Source: Membranipora membranacea
Taxonomy: Eukaryota; Bryozoa; Gymnolaemata; Cheilostomatida; Membraniporidae
Assembly: GCA_914767715.1 (NCBI GenBank)
Contig: OU612072.1
Location: 4,960,001 to 5,024,000, forward strand
Length of the DNA stretch: 64,000 bases
Direction of reading: 5' to 3'
Positions 13,601 through 24,523 of the stretch are shown here, piece after piece. Positions within the stretch are counted from its first letter, which is position 1. Each line of letters begins with the position of its first letter. The notes beneath the pieces were generated by a model. The model saw nothing but the letters and a program-made list of their open reading frames with translations. It made no database searches and was not told the origin of the DNA. The position numbers and the translations under genes are program-made.

Positions 13601-14238
13601 TTAACAAAGCCGGTTATATCATCATGGCGGTGTTAGTTAAGATAGGCCCTAGCATTCTGCTAATATTGTTGTCTCTGTTGCTCATATCGATCATAATGAA
13701 AGTGCAAAGACGTTATCAGAAAATCCACACACAGCAGAGTAAAAAATCAAACGCATCGGCGACGGAGAAAAAACGTCAAGAGCAGACAAATCAAACAACC
13801 AAGCTGCTTATTTGTGTTGCCATAGTGTTTACTATTGTCGAGCTACCACAAGGCATACTGTTTGTGTGTAACGGAATCGCACCAAAAATATTCGAAAAGG
13901 TTTACTACCCTTTAGGTAACCTGTTTGACCTGATGACTATTATTAGTTGCGGGGTCAACTTTGTGCTTTATTGCGCTATGAGCACACAATTCCGAAAGAT
14001 CTTTGTGCGAAACCTTAAAACTCTCATCAAGGTTGAAAGCTGCACGAAGAATAACTCAGAGTTAACGTCACAAAGAAGTACAAGCGGTGCTGACGAGACG
14101 GTACATCAGCCTCTTTGTAATGTCGGTGGTCACATAGCAAGTGGCACAAACTCAACCATTGTTAGCAATGGTGATGCCTTTTTAGACCAAAACCAAACTA
14201 CCGGATGCGCTCAGACTTCATTGATAAACAGTAAATAG
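10611..14238 (+). CDS. Class A peptide-type G protein-coupled receptor, 2 exons, 423 aa
   Basis: Exon 1 is 10611-10845 and exon 2 is 13202-14238, joined in phase 1 as ...LLQAI-A-VADLI, which restores a continuous TM1-loop-TM2. Seven hydrophobic segments are present, with an N-terminal glycosylation site (NIT, 12-14), the TM1 asparagine in IVMNIMNI, and ADLITMLDY in TM2. VCSIV supplies the TM3 disulfide cysteine, and FRY (about 141-143) stands at the DRY position. ICL3 is lysine-rich. TM6 reads TTKLLICVAIVFTIVELPQG and TM7 GVNFVLYCAMS, an NPxxY variant, followed by a Ser/Thr-rich tail. The TTKLL...ELPQGIL and xRY features resemble the FMRFamide/myosuppressin/sex-peptide-receptor group of invertebrate neuropeptide receptors, so a peptide ligand is inferred. 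The subfamily and ligand cannot be fixed from sequence alone. The start is the first in-frame Met before the NIT site; an upstream ORF in another frame overlaps the leader. Confidence 0.88.
11885..12125. repeat. G+C-rich interspersed repeat in the GPCR intron
   Basis: A sharply G/C-rich block lies inside an AT-rich intron. It contains the duplicated word CCAGGGGG, the palindromic GGGCCATGGCCC-like core, and a GGGGGAGGCCCCCCCCC stretch followed by CATACCCCC. This composition is typical of degenerate interspersed elements in invertebrate genomes. I cannot name the family. Confidence 0.4.
12920..13138 (+). repeat. Possible SINE copy with a Pol III B-box-like motif and poly-T end
   Basis: GGATTGGAATCCC (near 12946-12958) resembles a degenerate B box (GGTTCGAATCCC). 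The block ends in a run of T at about 13130-13138, next to the GPCR exon 2 acceptor region. No convincing A box or target-site duplication was found, so a chance match is possible. Confidence 0.3.
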
Positions 14239-16536
14239 CAACCATGTGTCGTCATTTATATTTTTTATATATGATTATACAAAAAACTTATTTGCACATA
14301 ATTTCAAACCAGTATTTGCACATTATTTTTCAATCTTTTGTAAAGTTTTAGTATCACGGACTAGCCTGAGGTTTTATATATACTTATATATATATACAGC
14401 CACTACTTTCAGGGTTTTTTCTGTCTGCTTTAATTTCTTGCTGACATTTTCGTATTTTAACATCAATCGTTCATCTTACAATATACTATTCAATCCATTC
14501 AACATAATTTGTGTTACAAGTTGACAATGAGGCATTCCCGGGACGCGGGGCTGTCGGGGTTGGGGAGGGGGTAAATTTGGGGGGGCTCATAGTAAATCAC
14601 CATCTATGGTTTATTTCACAGTGTAAGCAATACTCTGTAATGTAAATTCGATCTGATTGCCTTAATTTAAAGTTGCTCCCCCTCTGCAGACCAAAAAGAG
14701 AAACGACTCTGTAAACAGGTGATTAGATCAGACTTTTTACTTTTTACCCTTGTCTCAGCCGCCCCACTTTTATCCTGTTCTGAATGGTGGATTAGTTATG
14801 ATGATTATTTAACCAATTTTGGAGTTGTAATTCCAAATTACTGCGAAGCAAAGGAATGCAAAATTCGGATGTTCATTCTGAGACAGTGTTGATTATGGGG
14901 GAAAGCAAACAAACTAAACTTCGACACATGGTCTCAAGCTATATATAATTATTTATATAGCTCAGATATAAGTAGAATTTCAATCTTCCTAACAACCAGC
15001 TGTCCTTTAGGCACAAGAAAAGTGTAGAGACCAGGATTAAGGCATCCAATGATCACCTTTCACTTACTAACTCATACAGAACAAGTATTTGGCAAAAGAA
15101 TGTAACTTATTTATTGATCAAGTTTAAAGTTTTGCCATAGCAATGAACAAAATAAAATCGAATCTTTATGCTCAAGGACATTATTGAATGATATAATTTA
15201 TTTCACAGTGCGTAAACCTAGAGTCTAGAAGGATGTAGAATATGTTATCTCCCCTGTACCAGAGTAACATTAAAATGATGATCCTCTTACAGTATAACAG
15301 TATTCAGTAAGCCTAGTGCTAGATTGCCTAGGACAGTTACAAGGCTGCTCTGCTCACACTAGAAATGATCAGAAACAGTATGCTGTTGAAAGAACTGCTC
15401 GATGTGTTGATAAACTAGATATAAACTGATTTCATTAATTTTTAACTTGTATACAATTGAAATATGCACACTCATAAAAAACACTTCTGATACAATGTTC
15501 AATGAAGTTTTGTTATTTTTCGCCTAAATGGGAATCAAGCACAATGAAGTGCCCATAATAGTTTATTAATTTTTGTTAATTTCTATGACTCAATATTTTG
15601 CGCTGAAGAAAATAGTCCCCACTTTGGGTAGTGCAACCTAAACTCAGCTATCTTGCTCTGCAATTTATACTTAAGCTTGCAAACATTCCCAATAGCTATA
15701 AGGTAAGTTGAGAAGAGATTTCCTAGCTGCTAGTTATTTGATTTTGCTGTCTCGTAAGAGTTTAGTTGCTTACTATCGTAATGTGATTACTTCACAGATG
15801 TGTTCATATCATTTTAGGATGTCCAATTCCTTAAATGGCTTCTTTACAACAGCTCCACCTTGATATGTAAACGCTTAATATCCAGACAGTGGTGTAGGTG
15901 ATGAAAGATGCCTGTACCAATGTTGTTAATAGAGGCGAGCTCCCGATATTATACCCGCTGCTACCTCCTATACAGGGTCGTTCATGCTCCTTTAAATAAT
16001 TCCCTATAAAGACATTTGGATGTGACTCCCATTTGAAAACTGATATATTTACAATTTACATTATTATAATGAGGTTGCTTTGACACACTATGTGGCTTTC
16101 TATATTTACGCTAACATTTAGTCGTAGGGGATTTATCAAGAATGTAGGTGACTTTGCTGTCAATAATTATACTTAAAATCAATTTTTTTGTGAATGCTCA
16201 AGATAAAAAGCAGATGTGATATTGTATGCCAGGTGTCATGAGAAGCTCTGGGTAAGGCCTCGCTCTGATTTGCTGACGAGTTCACCAATCAGATAACTTA
16301 TGACATTAACATCTTTGAAAGATTGTAATTTGAGCATCGAATACGACCTTGGTTCCCTTGTAATTTTGACCCTTGGAAGTATTGTATAACACCATCACAT
16401 GTAATGTATAACACATGTAAAGCATCACTCACATTTTTTTACTAAGTTTTGCGTGCGTTTGTCATTATAGACTATTGTGAAGTTGTAACCAAACAGCTAA
16501 GAGGAATAAAAATTAAGATACAAGTCTGAATATCCG
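14239..16536. other. Intergenic region without a recognised gene
   Basis: This holds GPCR 3' sequence, a G-rich patch near 14530-14590, and a dispersed repeat at about 15209-15262 that recurs at 20870-20925. A possible polyadenylation hexamer AATAAA lies near 15150. No exon with family resemblance was found. Confidence 0.55.
15209..15262. repeat. Dispersed repeat, copy 1 (second copy at 20870-20925)
   Basis: The copies share, in order, AACCTAG, GTC(T/C)AGAAGG, GTAGA or CTAGA, and TATGTTATCTCCCCTGTA. Divergence by eye is about 15 percent. The two copies flank the NHL-like gene in the same orientation. They may be fragments of a longer element whose ends I cannot define. Confidence 0.5.
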
Positions 16537-19500
16537 ATGGCATTGATGATGAGCTTTTCTGCTCTGAAGGCGACTGCAGCAGTGCTCCTTCTATGTCTGA
16601 TAGACTATGTCAAGTAAGTTTAACAATTTCCACCTATTTCATAATTAATTCATATGCGCATGGTCTTTTTTTCTAGAACAAATGATATAAATCGGGTGAT
16701 TCCTTGGAAAAGTTCGGGAGCTACCATGTTGACCTCATCAGGGTGCAATCTGACCAATGAGATCCATCTGTGATTGATAAGTATTCAGGCAATGTATTAA
16801 TTTGATTTGAAATGTATGGCCAGCCCTGTGCCAAACATCACACTCCCAACAATCTGTGGTCTGGAATTCAATTATGAGCCGGTCAGTGTCTGATTTCAGT
16901 TTGCGCTTAGTTCTCTTTAATTTATTCTATTTTATTTGTTATTTTACAGCAGTGAAAAGTCACAGAGTCTTCTGGATGAACCAATACCTGTTATCGATAA
17001 CACTAGGGAGCTATCTACAGGAAACAGCTCAAAATTTTATTTTCTACAAGAGGACATTCTCAGACCAGGTGTTCTGCTAGCAATCCGAGGCTATGCTCTG
17101 GTTGAAATCATCGGCACCAGAGTTAAGCATCTAGTTGGTCGGGCCGGTGAGAGTGAAGACACTTTTCGTCCATTTGGTCGCATATTTTCGTTTCATCAGA
17201 CAAAGGATAATGACTCTAGTATTCTGTTGGCTGACTCTGACTTTGGCTGTATAAGAAAGGTACAGCGTTGGACATGGATTGTATCACATTTCAGTGGTAA
17301 CTGCAGCCTAATGGTTGATACGCAGCCAAGAGACGGACAATTATCTAAGGCTACATTTTGGCGTCCTTATGACTTGATAGCTGCACCAAACAGCTCAACA
17401 GATATCTTATTTACTGATGGCCCCCTCATCAGGCGAATAACTCTCTTTAGTAGCGGGTTTCACATATCAACAATGTACCGTGATATATATTTTCATTTAG
17501 GCCTACCGGGTGTTTCTCGAGTTTTTGAGAGACTACTGATAGGCAGGCACAGGATTTTTGCACAAGAAACATCCCGTCTCTTTATTTTCATGATGGATAT
17601 GACTTTAGATAGAGTCTCTAACCCGAAATTTACTTACCACATCGAACCGCCACCTGAATATATAAATATAACCTCAGAGTGGGGAGTGTTTTACAATGTG
17701 TCGGTGCCACCACCTAAACCATTCAAAGCATTCCAAGCTTTGACCCTGTTATCTGAGAACATTATTCTAGCCTCAGTACTAAGACAAGATGAAAATGTGT
17801 CACTTGCAATCCTGAATTTGGAAGATGATAAACTGACCACTGTATGCCCTGGTGTTGTTGGCTTAGATACAGACCGACTTATAACTGAATGTGAGTCACC
17901 GGTTGATTTGCGGTACATGGTAAAGATAAATGACTCTCTCATCACTGCTGGATCACCTTCTTATGACCCTACAGGAAACTCCTCCTATCAATCAGGAGTA
18001 AATCAGTTAGGATTGAACGGTTAGTCGTTGTTACGTTTCTTCAAGGAAAAAAAAACACGTTTCGTTTCAATTATTTTTGGCATTTTAAGACCATGCACAG
18101 ACCAAAACTTTTGTAGGTCAGGCAACCAGTATACTGGCTTTAAACTGGCTATGTAAGATTCTTGTAGTGAAAAAAATGCATGGCTCCTCTCAATATAAAT
18201 CATTTCACTATGTTAGATTTTGCCCCCTCCCCCCTCCTGCTCGAGTATTTTTGCTATGCAGGCCAAAAATGACAAGGAGGCCATTGTGGCATTACTTAAA
18301 TAATATGTGATCATTTAAAGATGTGAGTATCTAGGCCTAACCAGCAGTTTATCGTAACCCATGGGTGTGGTTGACAAGTTATGATGCCCGATCCCGCCAA
18401 TCTTTAGATCTTGTCTGCCCATATCCGTCGTTATATTTTGCAAATCAATGCTGGTCGATCGGACAATATTTGAAAAATTTCCATGCCTGCTCCTGTCCGT
18501 CTTTTCACCCTATCTGTCAAATGTAAGTCCGTTTTTGTCATTGTTGCACATCAATGCTCAATGGAAGTACACATTACTTATTAATTCCCATGTATAAACA
18601 AAAAGGTCGTGTTTCTGCACAAATAATTGACTTTTATCCAGCATGTAAACAATGTAGCTAAACGCTGTCACTCTTTCCATAAGGCAACACAGAAGCTTGG
18701 CATGAACTCTGCTGGTCCGTGTAACTCTGTGTCAGTGTCAATACTTGATCACTGTGGTACTACGATTATAGGTATACACACATGGCCTGTCTGCATTGAG
18801 ATTGAGATCATTTGTGTCCTGTGTGCATTGTTTGTGAAAAATCTTGGGAATATTAAGCAAGTTGGCCCACTAGAATATATCCACAAATCACGTCAGAGTG
18901 AGTTAATTTGGGAGAAGATGAGAGTAGAAACTGCAGGCAATAATGACCACAACTTTATGGTTGATCCAGATAGTGTCTTGCCAATCACCTTATCTATCAC
19001 AACTTGTAAAACATTGATCATCTAAAATTCTGCACTAATAAATTATGCAATGTAAGACATTAAGATTATGTAAATACTAACTAGGGACCATCGGTGAGTT
19101 ACATACATAGATTTAAAAAAACAGTTTTTAAATCTATGGTTACATGACATAACTAAACTACATAATACATCAGCACAGTGCATATGTGTTATATAGTAGT
19201 GTAGTGCAGCCTTTTTCCGCGGCCACTTTTTTTGGCCGCGTGACAAGACTAAGTGTAGTGTGTAGTACTAGTCTTTATCTGATACTACTTAAGAAACACT
19301 ATAGAGAGAGTTAAATAATCTGTAAATTGACTATGATGTCTTTTTTTCTGTGTGTATAATTTATACAAACGCCCTTATTCATACACATTTTAACTGTGTA
19401 TCGAATCAGCACTGCAATGAATAAAATGAACATATGATGCATTAACGGCAGCAGTGAACAATTTCTGGATTCTATTAAGCTTTAAAACGTATCGCAATTT

Positions 19501-19981
19501 TTAGCCAAACTATTCATCAGAAAATACACACAATATCTATTATTTTTCAGACCAATGCATAGCTGATGGGACCATGTACTCTCTGGACAGCACTGTTCAC
19601 ATAGATACTACTGACTCCAATGAGATAATGCACAATGATACAATGAAATGCTCCATAAATCTTACAACTCAAACGGCGCAATGGGAGCTTAAAAACTCGA
19701 CACTTATATTCGAGGGAGGTGGGAACAGGCCACAAGGTCCCAATTCAAACCTTGACAAGGTTATTGCTAGTACTGTCACAGTTCTCATACTAGTGTTAGT
19801 TATTGTACTTATAGCAATAAAGATGAGACAGCGAAATCAACTTAATAACTCTCAAAACTGTATCAGATTGCCCTCAGCTTGTTTTAGGTCTTTGCCAGCG
19901 ACTGCAGCGATAGGTAGGGAGGATAGTAGTGGGATATACCAACTTGTAGACGAACGAGGAGAAGAACTACAAATTGAGTGA
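16537..19981 (+). CDS. Type I membrane protein with NHL-like beta-propeller ectodomain, 4 exons, 561 aa
   Basis: Exons are 16537-16613, 16950-17997, 18642-18771 and 19551-19981; phases agree (2, 0, 1) and the CDS totals 1686 nt. Exon 1 encodes a signal peptide (MALMMSFSALKATAAVLLLC) and ends at a strong donor, gtaagt. The ectodomain has NHL-type repeat remnants: HLVGRAGESEDTFRPFGRI, then LLADSDFGCIRKV, then DGQLSKATFWRPYDLIAAP, then ILFTDGPLIRRI. These follow the usual scheme of gap, F/W..P.D, D-strand, IR. There are many N-glycosylation sequons and a cysteine pair around CVGP-like turns. The TM helix is VIASTVTVLILVLVIVLIAI, followed by KMRQR and a tail of about 50 residues ending near GIYQLVDE. 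The function is unknown; cell-surface recognition or adhesion is inferred. A polyadenylation signal follows at 20047. Confidence 0.8.
19100..19240. repeat. Pair of hairpins in the last intron of the NHL-like gene
   Basis: CATAGATTTAAAAA is followed closely by its complement TTTTTAAATCTATG (about 19106-19139). About 75 bp on, CGCGGCCA pairs with TGGCCGCG across a T run (about 19217-19238). The second stem is GC-rich in AT-rich DNA. This may be the remains of a foldback element. Confidence 0.4.
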
Positions 19982-20046
19982 GACACACACTAACGAGGAT
20001 ACGAGAGACTATAGGAACAAACGATGAGCCACATTATTCTAACTTT

Positions 20047-20052
20047 AATAAA
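20047..20052 (+). terminator. Polyadenylation signal AATAAA of the NHL-like gene
   Basis: A canonical hexamer lies 66 nt after the stop codon at 19981. There is no other gene nearby to which it would belong. Confidence 0.5.
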
Positions 20053-20869
20053 GACGATCGTAAGCCTGTTTATGTGGAAAATCCCAAACTAGCCTCTACG
20101 AAAACCTGTAATTGAAAAATGTTTGCCCAATTGGTAAACAGATACTATTGTATTGTATTACTTTATAATCCTTACCATCTTTTGTTGACCTTAAATGGTT
20201 GAAAAACTGATAGTGTATTTCAAACCTTTACTCACTTTTTTAGTCTATCAGTCTATCTGCTACATGCTCATATTAATACTTTCTTTTGGAATTTCATTGC
20301 CTTATATTGTAAACGCTGAGCCATCCCGTTTTGCCAACAGAGTTGTCAAGCGATTTACAAATTGCCCAATTCTCAGTGAGGATTTCGTCGGCCCTTAACG
20401 TTTCTAGGTTTGAAAAAAAGTAGCCAGCTGTTATGGAAAGTTTTTACTACACGCAACCGTCATTATTTTCAGAGAATAACTGCTCATTTTTCATATTAGA
20501 GACTTCATTATTACTGTATTTTGGACCCTTGATTTACTGTTTTCAATTATTTTTTAACTTAAGCCCCCTCCTAGTATTTTATCATTATCATAATCACAAT
20601 CATCATTTTGCTACATCACATATTTATGCCAAAATAACAATTCGGCTCTTTGTCACTATTACACAAGCAGTTGCCTAGAGGTTTTGTGTGGGTGTTGTAG
20701 AGTATTGTATACTAATATCTGTTCAATATCTAGACATCCTGCACACATATGGAAAATCAGAGATGAAGTTTCCTTCGCTCTCTTTAAAGTGTCTAGGAAG
20801 GCAAAAAACAACCTCTGTTCATCTCAAAGCTTGAGGGTCATTTTTGATTGATGTAATCTCTTTTAAAGT

Positions 20870-20925
20870 TCGAAAACCTAGGGTCCAGAAGGGTCTAGAG
20901 TATGTTATCTCCCCTGTATATTTGA
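20870..20925. repeat. Dispersed repeat, copy 2 (first copy at 15209-15262)
   Basis: Same word order as copy 1: AACCTAG, GTCCAGAAGG, CTAGA, TATGTTATCTCCCCTGTA. The orientation is the same. Confidence 0.5.
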
Positions 20926-21211
20926 CTATGATACCTTTGTCCTATACTGTTTTTATGGTAATCTAGATGTTATAGCAGGACAGGTATAGGCTAACTAGCT
21001 TAACTTAAGTTAAATTTTCAGCCATCAATCGAAAGAATTTGAATGATGACCAGAAAAATATTATTTGCAGTTTCTCATTGCAGATGCTAATTTTCTGTCT
21101 TCTGGTACATTGTTTATTTGTTGGTTGATTTTTTTAATTTGTAACAGAAAAGAAGGTATCTTTGTTGAAATTTACCTCATTTCTGTTTCTCAGGGTACAA
21201 TAGGTCTCGAG

Positions 21212-21525
21212 TCAGGAGCAAGGAGTCAGGAGTGGTCTTATGGTTAAGGGTGCAGACTTGTGATCTGTGATGTCCAGGTTTAATTTCCAGCGGCGGCTGT
21301 CATTTCTGATTTGGTACTGGTGCGCCATTCATCCCGGCCAGTTCGAAACGAGACTAAAAATCCCGGATGTCCACTGTGTGTTTGCACATCCTACATGCAG
21401 TAAAAAGATCCCCCTCTGCCTCTTCATTAAATAAAGTAGCCGGAATTCCTGCAGGAAAGGATATAGGGTGCGGCTTGAGTACCATGGGTCACTGTACCCC
21501 TCTCCGCGATGTAGACTTAGACTTA
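21212..21525 (+). mobile_element. tRNA-derived SINE inserted in a coding exon
   Basis: The insert starts just after GGTCTCGAG (21203-21211) and is followed by GGCATCGAG (21526-21534), a 9-bp target-site duplication with 2 mismatches. The head resembles a tRNA gene: an A-box-like TGGTCTTATGG (21234-21244) and a B-box-like GGTTTAATTTCC (21278-21289) at normal spacing. The body carries CATCCCGGCCAGTTCGAAAC and GATCCCCCTCTGCCTCTTC blocks. The 3' tail is a short simple repeat of GACTTA. Removing the insert and one target copy restores a continuous reading frame across the enzyme motif. Confidence 0.8.
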
Positions 21526-22286
21526 GGCATCGAGGTATTAGAACAGGTACCAGATTTAGATGCTGTGATGGTGACTATTAGTGGCGGAGGGTTATCTGCC
21601 GGGATAGCTACAGCTATAAAAGCCATCAAACCTGAGTGTAAAATATACCTTGTCACACCAGAAGGTAATAATTATGTGAATTCGATTCAAAGTCGATCTG
21701 TAGCAGGCTATATATTGCAATGTGTCTAAATGATTCAATCATACTTAATCATGTGACTACAACCAAGGGGCTGTCACAATATTTGCCTGCTTGTGTCTAT
21801 CAATGATATCAGACAGGGTTTCAAAGTGTTTTTGTGTATGTCAGTCAAAGTTGAAGACTGTAGACCTCTCATGTCTAAAAAAACAAGATGTTAGATGATG
21901 ATGATAGATGATATTTTTCACGCTGTAATCCAAGTTCTATGGGAATGTTACGCGTTAGTAAGAATGACATTTTGTCAGTATTTCAGGAGTCATGTATTTT
22001 TTCACCAAAGATAAACAACTCATGATGTGTATCACACATCCAAGAGATTTTTTTATAAAGCAGCATTTTTAGATTTGCTTTCTGTGAGTAGGTAAGATGA
22101 TGGAGCAGTGCTTACGTTCTGGTGAGAGAGAATGGCCCAATCCTTCACAGTTTCTCAACACGATAGCAGATGGTATGAAACTTCAACAACTTGGACACTC
22201 CCACATATGATTTTATGTGTTGGTTTCAAAAAATTTCTAATCAACACTGCGCAATATTTTATATGCTTTTCATATCCTCATGATAC

Positions 22287-22601
22287 TTAAACCACTGCTG
22301 CCACACAGTCAAATTTGTGCTTATAGACTTCTGTGTAGCTCAAAACTAATAAAATGAGGCTGCAATCTCAGCATTGTCACCTAATGAGCAAATAATTTGC
22401 ACAAACTGGTCGTCAAAATTAGGGTATGAAATTAATTATCTACCGCATCAGGTGACGTAGTTACCCTGATTTTGAAGATCAGTTTGTGCAAATTATTTGT
22501 CCATTAGGTGACAATTATGAGATTTAAGTCTCAATTAATTATCTTGGAGCTATGCAGAATTCAATGAGCACAAATTTGCATGAGTGGCAGCAGTAGTTTA
22601 A
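22287..22601. mobile_element. Foldback MITE with TTAA ends, 315 bp
   Basis: TTAA stands at both ends (22287-22290 and 22598-22601). Directly inside are inverted repeats beginning ACCACTGCTGCCAC at the left and ACTACTGCTGCCAC, read inward, at the right. The pairing continues through CAAATTTGTGC, TTGTCACCTAATG, CAAATAATTTGCACAAACTG and a centre near 22445, so the whole element is nearly self-complementary. The TTAA target suggests the piggyBac group (or another TTAA-specific superfamily). It lies in the intron where a serine racemase exon is expected. Confidence 0.8.
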
Positions 22602-22870
22602 GTTTGACGACTAAGGGTCTACTAGTCTGTAAATATACAGTTGCCTCATATTATTTCATCACTTTTAAATTTGATAATTCAATAGTGTCTCTGCTCCACT
22701 TATTACAGCAGGTGGTAGAGTCAGCTGCCGGAGTAGCAGTAGCAGCTTTATTCACAGATCAGTTTAACTCTCTACCCCGTTATGTAATTAATGTAGCTGT
22801 TATATTATGTGGAGGTAATACAGATATAGATACTCTACCGTGGTATCCTGGATTCAAGAAAGGCTACTGA

Positions 22871-24523
22871 TCTAACTGTGAGCCACATCTATAAATGTAT
22901 TTCCGTGTTTTCGGTATCATTAGCCAAGTTTTTCCAAGTGTATTTAGCGCGATTATATATCATCATCTTCATTTTCGAAGCAGAGTGAGTTTTCCCCTCT
23001 GCAAAAAACACAGTGGCACCGGCTGTACTCTAGCAGCGCTCTATTCATGACCACACCAGAAACTCTGCCATACTTCATTGATTGAAAGGGGGAAAGAAGT
23101 ATTCTGCAAAATCGTCCAACATGGGTAGGAATAATGGTGTGCCAGTGTCAAATGACTGCTGGCACTAGGTAATTGAACCTTAATCATTAGTCTTTGCCGA
23201 GTCCACCGTTGCATATCACTGTTACAAATACAAACATGATGGTCAACTGAAAACATATATAGCTAGTTCTAAAATCAACCTTTGCTACGTTAATAGTGAG
23301 TGGTGAATTTATATTCCAGTTATGTTAGCAGCTCAATTTTTTTGAAGATTTTTGTTGGAAGGTACTTCATTATGAAAAAATTCATCATGCTCATTTTTAT
23401 ATATATGATTGTCTAGCTCTTTACCTCGCAAAAACCAACTGGCCAACTACAGTTTACACAAGCCTAATTATTTACTTTCACAATCAAAATTTACCATAAT
23501 ATTATTATCCCTTTGTATTACTTTCAATCAGTATTATTTTCCTGTTTAGCCAGCATTTCTGGAACCTTTATCTTTTGCAAAATATTCATGTAGTTAATTT
23601 TTACTTAATTACCTGATGTTTCATGATCTGTAATCAGACAGATAAGAGCTATTAATTTATATCAGCAGAGTAACCAGCAGTGTTTATATTCATGGCTCAA
23701 TTTAGAAAGATTAGTTGATTAAAGTATTTATGAGTTTTATGACCTTGGGCTTTTCTGCCTTTGTTTGCATGCAAATACTTTAAATACAATGACCCATACC
23801 TGACAAGTCTCCCTTTTTGGTAGGGAGGCTCCCAGTTTTTAGGGTCTTTTTCCATCCCCTCCCTATCTCCCTTTTTCCTCCCTTTTTTCAGCTTCCTTTA
23901 CCAAGAACATTTTGTAAGGTGCTTTTTGCAATGGAAACTATTTTTTCCTACCTCAACAGTGCATACACCTATGTAATTGCTTATTACCATTACTGCTTGT
24001 ATGTAAAATCAGGTACAACGACGAAATTAATATTATGTAAGCTCAAGTTTTGGCTTAGAAATACGAAAAACGCGGGCTGAATTGCACCAGCACTGCAGGA
24101 CGCAGAGTGGTATTCTGGGTTGGAAGTTTGTCCGCGGAGACCTCCTGATTTTTGGGTCTACCAACTTGTCATGTATGCAATGACCTAATCTACAAACATC
24201 TAGATTGTTGCTATGATTTACAATAAAGTAAAATCACCTTTGTATTATTGAACCTAATTGTAAGCTTATTTTTTAGGTGCAAATGACCTTGATAGAATAA
24301 AAGGGTTCATCAACATTATTAAATGGCAGCTATACAATATTGCAATTAGAGAATGTCTTTCAGGAAATAATTGATTTTGGCCAGTATAAACAACTTACTT
24401 TCATTCTTAGTCATGCCTCTAAGTAGCATTATTTTCCTTGGGCAGTTGCTACAAAGCCATGTATGTTTGTGATAAGACGTCTTAAAGGCAGTTAGCTGCT
24501 CGACAAGTCAGCAGGTAGTTACT
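22871..24523. other. Intergenic region
   Basis: AT-rich sequence apart from the small element at 23795-24177. No exon was recognised. A pyrimidine-rich tract (23815-23890) belongs to that element. Confidence 0.5.
23795..24177. mobile_element. Non-autonomous DNA transposon with 8-bp target duplication (hAT-like)
   Basis: The left end is CATACCTGACAAGT and the right end, read inward, is CATACATGACAAGT (13 of 14 match). The element is flanked by perfect 8-bp direct repeats CAATGACC at 23787-23794 and 24178-24185. An 8-bp duplication is typical of hAT and P superfamilies. The 383-bp interior has no transposase frame, only a T/C-rich block and a G-rich block near the ends that may pair. Confidence 0.75.

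Larger units (their letters stand above)
19982..21193. other. Intergenic region
   Basis: This holds the 3' end of the NHL-like gene, the second copy of the dispersed repeat (20870-20925) and AT-rich unique sequence. I searched it for the N-terminal exons (PLP-lysine region) of a serine racemase and saw none. Confidence 0.5.
21194..22870 (+). pseudogene. Serine racemase / threonine dehydratase-like gene fragment, exon broken by a SINE
   Basis: Three remnants of a fold-type II PLP enzyme are visible. (1) An exon starts at 21194 after a good acceptor and reads GTIGLE. It is interrupted by a 314-bp insert and resumes at 21535 as VLEQVPDLDAVMVTISGGGL, the glycine loop that holds the PLP phosphate, ending at 21664. 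(2) 22092-22172 encodes MMEQCLRSGEREW...FLNTIADG. (3) 22709-22870 encodes VVESAAGVAVAALF...VILCGGNTDIDTL and a stop. Exon 2 ends in phase 1 but exon 3 starts in phase 0. The family exon expected between them (regulatory segment after IADG) is absent; a MITE occupies most of that intron. The N-terminal half with the catalytic lysine is not found upstream. The insertion brings stop codons into the frame. I infer a recently decayed gene; an alternative is a polymorphic insertion in an otherwise used gene with distant exons. Confidence 0.75.
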
